A DNA stretch of 64,000 bases from positions 1 to 64,000 of the forward strand of contig JAEZTQ010000070.1 of NCBI GenBank assembly GCA_023443625.1, given 5' to 3'. Source of the stretch: Bacillota bacterium. Lineage in GTDB: Bacteria; Bacillota_A; Clostridia; Lachnospirales; Lachnospiraceae. A program made the position numbers and the translations under genes. Below, piece by piece: positions 1-9,534 of this stretch; the first letter of the stretch is position 1, and each line of letters starts with the position of its first letter. The notes beneath the pieces were generated by a model that searched no databases, had not been told where the DNA came from, and saw only the letters and a list, made by a program, of their open reading frames with translations.

Positions 1-111
1 AGCATTGTTTTGCCATGCTGTCAAGGGCGGCGGTAGCATGCCAAAAAACTATATCTAGCAATTTTCAAGGTTCTGAATGAGCCTATTTTTTAGGCTACGG
101 GTTTTCATACG

Positions 112-1290
112 TTACTTTACACTACCAAATAAATTTAAAAACAGCTCAGAGCTAATATATTTGCTTTTTACAAATGTCTCAGTTAAAAATACAGGATATA
201 AATGGTTGGCCCATCTTTTATCAGTGCCATAACAAACTGGGTTTCGTTCATTGATTATGTTTGCTGTGATTAGATCTATTGTGTCGCTGTCTACTCCATT
301 ATCTTTTTCACTATCCATTAATATCTTCTCAACTTTAACAACACCATCAAAAGGCGTAAGTGTATTTTTCTTTTCTCTTAATCTGACATACCAGACTGCA
401 AACTGAACATCTCCTAAAAATTCACGATTTTCATACCTTGCAACTGGTGTTCTATGGTATACTGGTAAATCAGCAATATAGTTAGCGTTTGTTTTTCCTG
501 TATGATCTTTTAAACTTTCTGGATTGAACTGTTTTGAAACGCCAACAACCCACTTATAATTGTTTTTAATTTTTTGCAATAGTCTTAAGTCTTCTTTTCC
601 TTTGTTCATAGGTTTGTACTCAAGAGAACCATCCTTAATCAAATAGTTATTCTGATTTAGTTTTCTATCCTTAACCAGCTCTGCTACTAAATTTTTTTCA
701 GATTCAATCATATAATCCTGTATCATAGCAATTCCTCGATCTTCAAGCTTGCTATCTAAAGAAAGGTCTTTTGAAGTTTTATACGGTAAAATTGCATTGA
801 ACTCAATTTTTTGAAGTTTATTGAAATTGATGGCCTCATTAACCTTTTTTGTAAGAGCTGCAAATACAGCTTCATCATTCCAACCATCAGAGTTACTTTT
901 ATCTGGTAAAGAAAGTACTAATTCACCATAAAATTTTTCTTGTGATATCTTCTTATCAATTCGTTTGCAACAACCCACACCAATTTGACCCGCAATTACA
1001 GGAAAAACCTGTTTGTTATAAGAAATATCATCAACCTTAAATACTCTTCTTGAACCATCTAAAAAATATGTAAAAATAGAAGGCTTAAAAGATATAGTAT
1101 CAGCTTCATCTTTTAAATTGACTGGAGCGGTATATTTCACCGTTTCTCCTTTTTCTTGCCACTTCATTACTTTAGTGGATTCATCTTCGTAATCAATGGT
1201 CGGTAATCCAATAGAATCAAAACTATATTTATATGTGTTGTAACTTTTACCTCCCGTTTCAGAGGCAATTATTTGCATTATTTTCTCCAC
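112..1290 (-). CDS. NurA-like nuclease domain protein
   Basis: This 392-residue protein resembles the NurA nuclease family, whose members act with the HerA translocase in DNA end resection or phage defence. Visible NurA-like signatures are an early DGSR motif (Asp78), a second acidic site in YLIKDGSL (Asp220) followed by a hydrophobic strand, WVVGVSK (about 248-253), and a C-terminal block with NHLYPVFL. The two Asp positions fit the metal-binding residues of the family. The GTG start is preceded by GGAGG at 7 nt; an in-frame ATG four codons later also has a good site. It starts 2 nt after the stop of the DUF1413 gene, so the two are one transcript. No HerA gene is visible, but only 111 bases remain downstream. 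Family assignment is by motif memory and is moderately sure; activity is inferred. Confidence 0.65.
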   Translation of the reverse strand: MEKIMQIIASETGGKSYNTYKYSFDSIGLPTIDYEDESTKVMKWQEKGETVKYTAPVNLKDEADTISFKPSIFTYFLDGSRRVFKVDDISYNKQVFPVIAGQIGVGCCKRIDKKISQEKFYGELVLSLPDKSNSDGWNDEAVFAALTKKVNEAINFNKLQKIEFNAILPYKTSKDLSLDSKLEDRGIAMIQDYMIESEKNLVAELVKDRKLNQNNYLIKDGSLEYKPMNKGKEDLRLLQKIKNNYKWVVGVSKQFNPESLKDHTGKTNANYIADLPVYHRTPVARYENREFLGDVQFAVWYVRLREKKNTLTPFDGVVKVEKILMDSEKDNGVDSDTIDLITANIINERNPVCYGTDKRWANHLYPVFLTETFVKSKYISSELFLNLFGSVK

Positions 1291-1292
1291 AA

Positions 1293-1529
1293 CTACACCT
1301 CCACTCGATACCGTTGCTGTCCCGATGTAGTTTTTTCTATAGGAACAACAGGTGTCCCGCTAGTTTTGATATAGTTGAGAAATAATGTACCTAAGAGAAG
1401 TCTATCACTACGAGATATCCTATTCCATTCATATCCTTTAAAAAGATCACGAACCAAGAAAATTTCACCTGCTTTAAGGTTGCTAAGCTCACTTTTTGAA
1501 ACATCTAATAATTCATTAACTGATAGCAC
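1293..1529 (-). CDS. DUF1413 domain small protein
   Basis: This 78-residue protein consists almost entirely of a DUF1413-like domain: a short helix, GEIFLVRDLF, then G-x-x-W, and a helix containing LLGTLFLNYI before a basic C-terminus. The start chosen is the GTG at 1529, because GGGAGG lies 7 nt upstream; a longer reading frame adds only a hydrophobic stretch with no ribosome site. The domain has no established function that I can state; it is often found as a lone small protein in mobile or plasmid contexts. It is directly followed by the NurA-like gene with a 2-nt gap, so the pair is translationally linked. Its promoter must lie between 1530 and about 1680, close to the left edge of the inserted IS element. 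Confidence 0.6.
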   Translation of the reverse strand: MLSVNELLDVSKSELSNLKAGEIFLVRDLFKGYEWNRISRSDRLLLGTLFLNYIKTSGTPVVPIEKTTSGQQRYRVEV

Positions 1530-1816
1530 AATTATACCTCCCGAGTTCAACAACAATAATAACAACATTGTTAGTATAATTATATGCTTATTAATGATAA
1601 TAGTCAATGAAAAGCACAGAATTTAATACAGCTTTTTACAATTTAACTGAATTTATTCTAATTTGCTCCACTCTTTTGCACGTGCCTTTTTATTAATAAA
1701 CGCTTGAATCGATTGATTTATCTAAGGTTCAGGCATTTTTTATTTTAAAAACAAATCATATTTATATGGCGAACGAGTTGGATATATGTTGTAATAAGGT
1801 ATCGGAGGTGTTTATT

Positions 1817-3529
1817 ATGTATCTTAAAAAAACTAAAACTCGTAACGGTAAAATTCATCTTGCTATCGTAGATACTTATTATGATAAATCAAAAAAATGT
1901 TCACGAACTAAAACAATTGAATCCTTAGGATATCTTGAGGAATTAGAAAAACTTTATGATGACCCTATTTCCCATTTTTCAAAACAGGTAGATGATTTAA
2001 AGAACCAAAAAGTTGATATGTTAGCACCTATAAAAATGGAATTCAAACATTCCGATACTATCGACCCTACTCATACCTATTCCAAAAACTTCGGTTATAC
2101 TGCTCTAAGTAAGATTTACCACGATCTTGGAATACATACCTTCTTTACTAACAGACAACGTTATTCCAAAGAAGAATACGACGCCGATACCATTATGAAG
2201 CTTCTTGTTTACAGCAGGCTATTATATCCTTCTTCTAAGAAAAAAACTTATGAAAACCGAGGCTGTTTCTTTGAAAAGGAAAACTATACCATTAATGATA
2301 TTTACCGTTCCCTTTCTTTTTTTAACAAGCACAAGGAAAACCTTATGCTTTGGATTAATGACAGAATCAAGCAGCTTTACGGCAGAGATACCAGTCTTGT
2401 TTATTATGATGTTACCAACTATTACTTCGAAACAGATGATATTGATGATGATTTTAAAAAGAAAGGAGTTTCTAAGGAGCACCGCCCAAATCCAATAGGC
2501 AGATGGGGCTGTCTATGGATAACAATGGGATTCCTATTACATATCAGCTATTCCCGGAGAACACCAACGACTGTTTAACATTCAGACCAAATCCAAAAAA
2601 AATAAAGATGGATTATGTTCTGGGCAAAGTTGTAGTTGTTGCTGACAAAGGTATGACCACAGGTGATAACATCTGGTACACGCTTTCTGCCAAGGACGGT
2701 TATGTTTTTAGCATGTCGGTGCGTGGAGCAGATAAAGAATTAAAAGACTATGTCCTAAATGAAGACGGATATGAATTGGCTGGGGACTGAATACAAACGT
2801 AAATCTCGACGTTATCCCCGTACCATTCAAGTGACTGCCACAAACGGCAGAAAGATGAAGAAGACAGTAGATGAAAAGCAGGTTATTTTCTACAGCGAAA
2901 AATATGATAAACGTGCAAAAGCCGAACGTGCTGCTGCATTGGCAAAGGCATATGATCTAGCTAACAATCCAGGAAAATATACACGTGCAACCTCATATGG
3001 ATCATCCAAATACATCAAAAAGATAGACTTCGATACAGAAACTGGAGAGATATTAAAAGCCACTTCTACTCTTGAAATTGATGAGGAAAAACTTAGAGAA
3101 GAAGAAGCTCTAGACGGTTATTATGTAATTGTAACAAGCGAAATGAACGAAAACGATGACCGGATTATTGAAATGTATCGTGGATTATGGCGAATCGAGG
3201 AATCTTTCAGGGTAACAAAGAGTGATTTAGAAGCAAGACCTGTTTATGTATCAACAAAAGATCACATAGAAGCTCATTTCCTAACCTGCTTTGTATCTCT
3301 GGTTATCGCAAGGATTTTGGAAATGAAGTTAGAACACAAATATAGCATTACAAAACTGCTTGAAACTCTTAAGAGGGCTGAATGCTGTTATGCACAGCAG
3401 AATTACTATCTTTTCAATTATTATGACGACGTACTAGCAGACATAGGCGCTATATTAGGTATAGATTATTCTAAACGAATTAGAACACTTGGTGAAATAA
3501 AAAAAATTTTAGCAAGCACTAAAAAATGA
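1817..3529 (+). pseudogene. IS1634-family transposase, two frameshifts
   Basis: This is a DDE transposase of the IS4 superfamily, IS1634 type, of about 570 residues if repaired. The start is ATG at 1817, behind GGAGG. The N-terminal domain is intact; the first catalytic Asp lies in YYDVTNYYF (about residue 204). Near 2490 one base is missing inside what should read IVQMGLSMD, and the frame shifts. The second Asp is in VVVADKGM (about 2635). Near 2776 one extra base in what should read GYEWLGTEY restores the original frame. The Glu region, with WRIEESFR, lies near 3190-3220. The shifts are -1 then +1, so they compensate but garble roughly 95 residues around the first and second catalytic segments. 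Inactive unless one or both are sequencing errors. Confidence 0.85.
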
Positions 3530-3562
3530 GTTGTTACGCTATGAATTTATGACAAAACACAA

Positions 3563-3606
3563 AACCCGCTAGCCGGCATTATTACTGGGCTAACGGGTGT
3601 TTTTTA
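3563..3606 (+). terminator. Transposase terminator hairpin
   Basis: An imperfect stem ACCCGCTAGCC / GGGCTAACGGGT is followed by GTTTTTT, 34 nt after the transposase stop. It looks like an intrinsic terminator inside the IS. Confidence 0.6.
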
Positions 3607-3625
3607 CTCTTTTTTGCTACAAAAG

Positions 3626-3976
3626 TCAGGTTGTCTGGTATAAATCATTTGCCCTAATTCCACATTTCACTTCAATAATTCCAATGACATTTTGAACTGA
3701 AGAAATTACGAAATCTCCCTCCGAAAAGAATAGCGGATAACTATTATCATATATGATGATATCAATTTGGTTGGTTATTTCATTATTATTCCTAACGAAT
3801 CCAGTACCAACTGATAAATGTCTTGGGAGAACTCTCTTTAGATAATTCATAAGAATTGCTTCTTTATAACGGCCTTCTTCCCCCCAATGACTATCATCAA
3901 TAAGATTCCTCACTCTTTTTTCTAGTGCTTTAAACTCCTCTGCCACCGATTGTTGGTATTCAAAATAATTTGGCAT
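3626..3976 (-). pseudogene. DUF6602 nuclease-like protein, 3' truncated
   Basis: The 116 residues match the N-terminal part of DUF6602 proteins: LEKRVRNLI, HWGEEGRYKE, LPRHLSVGTGFV, QIDIIIYD, then GIIEVK. The spaced Asp of IDIIIYD and the E-x-K of IIEVK resemble a PD-(D/E)XK nuclease core, so this is probably a nuclease-type defence or repair protein. The start at 3976 has an AAAGGGGAT site. Conserved sequence ends abruptly at NDLYQ, three codons before the stop, exactly where the IS1634 element begins; the rest of the family's length is missing and is not found on the other side of the IS. It reads in the same direction as the DUF1413-NurA pair, so they may once have been neighbours in one island. 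Truncated and probably inactive. Confidence 0.65.
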
Positions 3977-4055
3977 ATCTATCCCCTTTAAATACTATTT
4001 TCAGTTAAAATATATTAAGTTCATTGTTTTTCAAACAACATAAAGATTTCATTCG

Positions 4056-4329
4056 CTAATCTTGGGAAAAGCAAATCTCTAATTCACACTCACACGACAA
4101 TTTTTGACCACCACATACCGGCACACTTCTAAATCACATTGCTCATAATGATATTCACCAATTGCCGCGCTACAATCTGGGCAATATTCATGTCCTGTTT
4201 CAGAATTGAATAATTTCTCGTTTCCATATGGAATTCGAGTATAATTTCTCCCCTCTTTATCAACATAGTTCTTTGCTTTATGATTACTTGCGATTTCTTT
4301 AAAAATTCCTCTTGAAATTCTTTACCCAT
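4056..4329 (-). pseudogene. Small zinc-ribbon protein remnant, two frameshifts
   Basis: If frames are joined, this stretch encodes a protein of about 90 residues with a zinc-ribbon-like cysteine pattern: EYCPDC, then GEYHYEQCDLEVC, then PVCGGQ and SCECE. That pattern is common in small phage- and plasmid-linked proteins. Two single-base losses break it. One is in an A run near 4288: after EEFL the frame must change to read KEIASNHK. The other is in a C run near 4112, between EVC and PVCGGQ. The ATG at 4329 opens the first frame and the repaired frame ends at a TAG at 4056. Both losses sit in short homopolymers, so sequencing error is possible, but neighbouring genes are also broken, so decay is more likely. 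Confidence 0.5.
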
Positions 4330-4550
4330 TTCTTGATTTCTAAAATCACAAAATTCTCAGCAAAGTAAAGAATGTTCCCGTGCTGATGTTTATATTTTAT
4401 TTCAATTTCTTCAAATATTTTTTATTTTTTAACTCGTGAATATGTAGGCTGTAATAAATCTCATACAATTTGGTCTCTCGCTTATTCTCAAGCAAAGCTA
4501 CGTTCTATTCTCAGAGAAAATCTCAACTTACTTATTATCCAATACTGCCT

Positions 4551-5110
4551 ATTGCTTACATTGTTCTGGGTGTCACTCTAGATGGGACTAAAGATATTCT
4601 GAGTATCACTATCGGAGCAAATGAATCCTCGAAGTTCTGACTGGGAATGCTCAATGATCTGAAAAACAGAGGATTAACAGATGTACTGTTTTTCTGTGTG
4701 GACGGGCTTTCCGGATTCAAAGAAGCAATTAATTCCGTATATCCAAAAGCTCAGGTGCAAAGATGTATCATACACATGCTACGTAATTCATTCAAATATG
4801 TGTCGTATAAGGATATCAAGAGATTTGCTTCTGATTTCAAGGCAGTGTATGAGGCACCAAATGCAGATCATGCAATGGCAGAGTTAGAGACATTGAAAAA
4901 GAAATGGGGAAAGAAGTATCCCTGAACCGTCAATTTCGAAAGGTTACTAAAACCAAAAATACTTTCACTAATGATACATCCCTTGAAAAAATGCTGTACC
5001 TAACTTCCATGAATATAATCAAAAAATGGACGCAACGGTACAGAAACTGGGACATGGTATTAAGCCAGCTTGGACTCCTGTTTGATGACCGGATGGCTCA
5101 GTACCTGTAA
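4551..5110 (+). pseudogene. IS256 (Mutator) family transposase remnant
   Basis: Translated pieces match IS256-type transposases: VLGVTLDG, ANESSKF, LKNRGLTDVLFFCVDGLSG (with the second catalytic Asp), QRCIIHMLRN, and a C-terminal piece ending WDMVLSQLGLLFDDRM. A TGA at 4638-4640 replaces the Trp codon expected in SKFW, and around 4905-4925 the reading frame changes after the KKWGKKYP block with an internal loss that removes the catalytic Glu region. The N-terminal half upstream of 4551 is absent or unrecognisable. This is a dead fragment marking the right side of the accessory island. Confidence 0.8.
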
Positions 5111-5112
5111 AA

Positions 5113-5160
5113 AGTAACCGGCGTAAGATTCAGTTAACCTGAACCTTTGCGCCGGTAACA
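5113..5160. repeat. Inverted repeat after IS256 remnant
   Basis: AGTAACCGGCGTAAG at 5113 pairs with CTTTGCGCCGGTAAC near 5145-5159 around a 17-nt loop. It follows the transposase stop directly. It may be a terminator or the structured end of the IS. It is not followed by a clear T run. Confidence 0.45.
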
Positions 5161-5523
5161 ATTATTCCGTCGTTACTATAATTATTGCCAATATACCCAT
5201 ATTTATTCCAAAGGCCGGGTGTGGGCAGCGCCCACGTCTACTTGTTATGCTTTAAAATATTTAGTCATTGATCAATATATCCATTAAATGGATAGACTAC
5301 TAATGAACATATATTTCGACACAGGTTTACATTTTTAATTCTTACCGAAGAGCTGGTATTATTTATTTGATTTCAGCTTCGGATACAGAAAAATTCACAC
5401 CCTCCCAATCTGTTTTATAGCTCAACTACTAAAGCCCCATATTTTGGTGTTTATTACAGTTGCACTCTACCAATTGATACATGATTGAGTGCTCGATTCC
5501 CTGTTGCCTTAAATCATCAATTT
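5161..5523. other. Gene-free spacer
   Basis: No coding sequence, RNA gene or convincing regulatory site was seen here. It separates the IS256 scar from the glycosidase operon and is expected to contain the end of the operon transcript. Confidence 0.4.
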
Positions 5524-7161
5524 TTAACTATCCAGCCGTACTTTCACAACTCCAACATCTGGCTGCACCCAGATGCCAAAATCACTTTCATCTCCATTTC
5601 TTCTTCTCTTGATCTGAAACTCTCCGCTTTTTTCATATATTCCTTCTTCCACAGAAAGATATGCCACACTTCTACACAGTAAATATTCACTTGTAAGATT
5701 ACAAGGTAAGCCATCCTCCAGAGTCTTTCTCGATACAAAAACAACTCTGTACGCATCTCCAAGAACAAGAAATTCATTTTGATCCGTTTCAATTATCATT
5801 CCTCTTCCGCGTTTTCCACATGTTTTTTGTTCTTCGCGATATTTTCTGTGCTTGTGATCTTGCCAATTCCAGTCATTATCATTGTCACCTGCCTCCGGCT
5901 GCCCATATGTAAAGGATACAAACCCGATATAGTCTGTAAATTCAAGCCTTTGTATCGCCATGTATTCCATCTGGTTTACTACACCAATACGCTTGATGCC
6001 CCGATATTGATTCCATACTGGAGCTATTGCTGCCAGAGCCTGTAAGCTGCCTGCTATATGATTAAATTCAGGGTCCAAAGAATCCTTTTCATCTAGAATT
6101 CCTTCTGCTCCAAAGAGAAAATATCCGATTGCTCTATATTTTCCTACAGCCTCAAATAAATATCGGGAATTTGATTCATTTGGTCCAGATTCAGGAACAA
6201 ACAATGCATTATCTCCTTTGGCATACGACTCACAGCATTTGTCATATGATTTGTAATCCCACAGATATATATCTGGGGCAAGGAGATCTAAGCTGGGAGC
6301 ATACCATTTCCACAGATCATAAACCTTTTCCACAGCTCCCCCGGAGGGATAATTGTATCCAGGAATTTTCCATTTGCATAATTCCACCTGTACATTAACA
6401 TACATCGGCAAGTCATATATTTTTTTACCGGAGGATGCGATATTTTCTATATATCCTGCAAGCTTATACGCAGTATAATATTCAGCAGCATTTTCACCAA
6501 ACGCTTTCTTCCAATTCTCCCTCTTCTCGCCCTTCTCTTTCCAAAATCTACTCAAATTACTATCTGGATGCTGTTTCATATTAGCACAAAAATCTTCCGG
6601 TACTGGAGCATTGAATTCATTTTCTGCCATTAAGGAATAGTCTCTTACCGCACCTGTAAGGATTCCTGGTTCATTCTCAATTTGCACTGCCAGTACTGTG
6701 TTTTCCTCTTCATCGATATTTTTTATATACTTGATCAACTTACAAAAAGCCTTCCGATCAGCCTGTAATGTATTCTGACATAATGGAGAAATCACCGGCA
6801 GAATTGTACCGTCTTTTGCAATTACTCTGTGATATTTTTCCTTATTTATTTTCACCCATTCCGGGACATATTTCATGCATCCATTCTTCCAGGTTCCAAA
6901 CCATAGAATAAATAAATACAAATCATGTTTTCGTGCCATCCGTATCAATTCACCAACATCATCAAGTTCAAATTTTCCTTCTTCTGACTCTATCTTTTCC
7001 CAATACACTGGAATCGCTATACTGTTACAATGACAGATTTTTGCCACAGCAAATGCTCTCTCCAATTCATTTACACGATTGGCGCTGGAATTATGTACCT
7101 GAACACCTACTGGCATAACAGGAACTCCCTTATGTCGGAACATAAATGTATCATAATTCAT
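5524..7161 (-). CDS. GH35-type beta-galactosidase-like protein (DUF5597 group)
   Basis: This 545-residue protein has the (beta/alpha)8 glycosidase layout of the GH35 group that carries a DUF5597 tail. The N-terminus has VGVQVHNSS and IPVYWEKIE; LWFGTWKNG lies at 86-94. The presumed acid/base is Glu164 in QIENEPG and the presumed nucleophile is Glu324 in FVPESGP. No signal peptide is seen, so it probably acts in the cytoplasm on imported oligosaccharides, most likely releasing galactose-type sugars; the exact linkage cannot be read. The ATG at 7161 follows an AAGGAGGAAAGG site. It is the last gene of the minus-strand operon, after the DUF5703 glycosidase, with a gap of 133 nt. GH42 would be the alternative label, but the HNSS and WFGTWKNG blocks favour the GH35/DUF5597 group. 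Confidence 0.75.
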   Translation of the reverse strand: MNYDTFMFRHKGVPVMPVGVQVHNSSANRVNELERAFAVAKICHCNSIAIPVYWEKIESEEGKFELDDVGELIRMARKHDLYLFILWFGTWKNGCMKYVPEWVKINKEKYHRVIAKDGTILPVISPLCQNTLQADRKAFCKLIKYIKNIDEEENTVLAVQIENEPGILTGAVRDYSLMAENEFNAPVPEDFCANMKQHPDSNLSRFWKEKGEKRENWKKAFGENAAEYYTAYKLAGYIENIASSGKKIYDLPMYVNVQVELCKWKIPGYNYPSGGAVEKVYDLWKWYAPSLDLLAPDIYLWDYKSYDKCCESYAKGDNALFVPESGPNESNSRYLFEAVGKYRAIGYFLFGAEGILDEKDSLDPEFNHIAGSLQALAAIAPVWNQYRGIKRIGVVNQMEYMAIQRLEFTDYIGFVSFTYGQPEAGDNDNDWNWQDHKHRKYREEQKTCGKRGRGMIIETDQNEFLVLGDAYRVVFVSRKTLEDGLPCNLTSEYLLCRSVAYLSVEEGIYEKSGEFQIKRRRNGDESDFGIWVQPDVGVVKVRLDS

Positions 7162-7294
7162 TTTGCCTTTCCTCCTTGTCTACATCATACAATTTTCATT
7201 CAATACTTCTTTATCGTGTTTCAATTGAAGCATTGTCTCTGCGCCTTAGGTTTTACAAAGCTTTTCTGCCCCATGTTCATCTGGAATATTAATA

Positions 7295-9520
7295 CTATTT
7301 TTCCTTCGTATCCCAATATATAACAACATCCTTCCGACGGGTTTCCGGTGTCACCTTAAGCCGCTGTATGTTTCCATTTTTCAATACACATTCCACAACT
7401 GTCTGATTAGGTGCACACAGTCTGAATGAGGCATCCATACTGCGATCCCAACAAGGAAACAGAATTATTTTTTCACCCTCGCACTGCAATAACATCTCCT
7501 GTAGTTCGATCATACCGGATCCTCCATGATTATGATCCGGTGTCCAGTCATGTCCGGGACCCCAAAATGCCGGAAATCGTTTCGGTCCGTCATCTAGCTT
7601 TTCTCTCAAATACTTCCATGCCTCTTTCCAAAGTCCCAGTCTTGCTGCAAAAATTCCGTTTTGATGCCAGCTGCATCCGAGATACATTTCCTCGGATAAA
7701 TAGGGGCGAAAATATGTATTTCTCCCCATCTCCCGTTCTTCCTCTGTCAGACCCATCGGACTGTTCGGGAAAATCTGGTACAATTCCGATAACTCACAGT
7801 TAAAGGGCTCCGGTGCATACTGCTCTGCCGGCAAATAGTATTTTTTCCCATTCTCATCTATCGCAATCGGTATTTCCGGACACATACTCAGGTATTCTTC
7901 ATATCGCTCTCTTTCTTCTTCATTCCTTGCATATTTCTGTAACAGCTCCAGAATACAACGAAGGCCTGTGATTGCATCCGTAGGATTCTTACATCCATAG
8001 ATCCTGTCATCCTTACTATGTGGATCCTCTCCTTTGTATGTTTCCAGGGACGAGGACGGGAAAATATTTAACTTTTTGCCTTCCTCATAATCATAATAAT
8101 TCATATAAAAATCTACTATATTTTCTATATAATCCCTATATTCATCCCAGGACTGCCCTGTGTATCTGGCATATTCGAACATCATCAGAGCGAATTCCAA
8201 TCCGGAGGAAAAATGTAGCCTTACCCAGGGGTTATCTTCCAGACCCTCTTTTATTTCACTCGAACGGTTCCAACCATATTCTGCCCCCGTACAGGTTCCA
8301 AAAATATTTCCCTGTTCATAAAAGAAGATTCCCTTCAAACCAAAAAAAAGTGCCGTTCTGGCTTTTGCTGCCGAAGTCAGTTTTTTAAAATAGTCCAGCT
8401 GCACTTTCATTCCATCAAAGTCCCCACTCTTCAACATTCCCCAATACACCAAGCGTTGATTTTGTGAAGTAAATCCGTCACCGGACCACATTCTGAAATC
8501 CGGCGTCTTATCCTCATCAAAAGTAAACAGTCCTCCATTAAATTTTGTCGGATATTCTCCAAAAGTATTGCACCCCAGCATATACCGGAAGAGCTGATAA
8601 TTTTTCCCTATCCGAAAAGCCTCTGAATCAGGATGATCGATATCCAGCTTTATATAACTTCTTTCAAAATACTTTTTCCAAAAAGCTCGGGAATCCTCCC
8701 ACTTCACTAGAATTTCACTTTTCTCATCCAGCGTTTTTTTCCAGTCAGACAGATGTTTGATACAAACGGTGTGGAGTGTCAGCGTAACGGTCTGTTCTGT
8801 GGCATCGCTCTTACGATAGGAATAGCCACAATAATCCGTACCAGAATAATTTCCCGTTTCCTGCCCCTGATAAACCATACCTGGAAGCATTAGTTTCCCG
8901 CCCATGATTCTGTGTTTTAACGGATTCGGAATCTGCGTTTTGATCTTCTCCAGATTCTGCTGTTTAATGATTGCATCCCAGGCTGTATCTCCTGATTTGT
9001 TCTGGTGATAAAAGTAAATCTCCTGATCTAGCGTTTCCACCGTATCCGGAAGCGTATACCGTTTTCCCTGATATCCCATAGCAAAGTCTCTGCACTGATG
9101 GAGCTCCTCCATGGTAATCTCCCGTTCTCTGTAACGCCAATTTTCCAGAGATACCTGAATTTTTCTTGGTCTTTTTGAATAAAATTCAACATGAACCTCC
9201 GGTTTTGACACAGCTGCCCAGATATTAAAACGTACTGCTTCCTCACAATTTCCTGCATCCACCGTAATATATCCCTCTTCCAGATGCAGCTCCTGGCGAA
9301 ATCTTTCAGCAAACACATTTTCACCGTTTTCAATCTGGATTCGTACTCTAGCCAGCTTTAGCATAGTACCATTCTCATCAAACGTACCACTTTCCGACAC
9401 ATAAAAATATAATGACTGATTTTCTACCCAAACATTGCATCCGAGATCATACCCTCCAAGGGGCATACTGTCTGCTGATCTGCTGCTCGGGGTATTCCAT
9501 ACCACATTATAATTTTGCAT
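7295..9520 (-). CDS. DUF5703 / six-hairpin glycosidase-like protein
   Basis: This 741-residue protein begins with a DUF5703-like beta domain (YNVVWNTPS, SMPLGGYDLGCNVWV, LKLARVRI) and continues into a large alpha-rich region that looks like an (alpha/alpha)6 six-hairpin glycosidase of the GH95 type (FRIGKNYQLFRYML, GGLFTFDE, SWHQNGIFAARL, WGPGHDWTPDHNHGG). GH95 enzymes are fucosidases or galactosidases, but the substrate here cannot be read. No signal peptide is present, so cytoplasmic action on imported oligosaccharides is likely. The ATG at 9520 sits behind TAGGAGG and lies 14 nt after the LplC-type permease, so it is clearly in the same operon. With the following GH35-like gene it would degrade what the transporter brings in. 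Confidence 0.65.
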   Translation of the reverse strand: MQNYNVVWNTPSSRSADSMPLGGYDLGCNVWVENQSLYFYVSESGTFDENGTMLKLARVRIQIENGENVFAERFRQELHLEEGYITVDAGNCEEAVRFNIWAAVSKPEVHVEFYSKRPRKIQVSLENWRYREREITMEELHQCRDFAMGYQGKRYTLPDTVETLDQEIYFYHQNKSGDTAWDAIIKQQNLEKIKTQIPNPLKHRIMGGKLMLPGMVYQGQETGNYSGTDYCGYSYRKSDATEQTVTLTLHTVCIKHLSDWKKTLDEKSEILVKWEDSRAFWKKYFERSYIKLDIDHPDSEAFRIGKNYQLFRYMLGCNTFGEYPTKFNGGLFTFDEDKTPDFRMWSGDGFTSQNQRLVYWGMLKSGDFDGMKVQLDYFKKLTSAAKARTALFFGLKGIFFYEQGNIFGTCTGAEYGWNRSSEIKEGLEDNPWVRLHFSSGLEFALMMFEYARYTGQSWDEYRDYIENIVDFYMNYYDYEEGKKLNIFPSSSLETYKGEDPHSKDDRIYGCKNPTDAITGLRCILELLQKYARNEEERERYEEYLSMCPEIPIAIDENGKKYYLPAEQYAPEPFNCELSELYQIFPNSPMGLTEEEREMGRNTYFRPYLSEEMYLGCSWHQNGIFAARLGLWKEAWKYLREKLDDGPKRFPAFWGPGHDWTPDHNHGGSGMIELQEMLLQCEGEKIILFPCWDRSMDASFRLCAPNQTVVECVLKNGNIQRLKVTPETRRKDVVIYWDTKEK

Positions 9521-9534
9521 TTTTTCCTCCTAAT

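Larger units (their letters stand above)
1670..3630 (+). mobile_element. IS1634-family insertion element (degenerate)
   Basis: This is an approximate extent. The element holds one transposase reading frame, now interrupted, plus a terminator-like hairpin after it. The right edge is set near 3625-3640 because a DUF6602 gene is cut off there. The left edge is uncertain; ACTCTTTTGCA near 1670 is loosely similar to the complement of the right end, but I could not define clean terminal inverted repeats or a target duplication. Confidence 0.5.

Noticed and set aside
80..96. Terminator hairpin after the NurA-like gene
   Set aside because: AGCCTA / TAGGCT pairs, but there is no T run on the minus strand, so it was not called.
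2480..2790. Programmed frameshifting in the IS1634 transposase
   Set aside because: IS1634 transposases normally read as one frame, and I saw no slippery heptamer at either shift; decay or read error is simpler.
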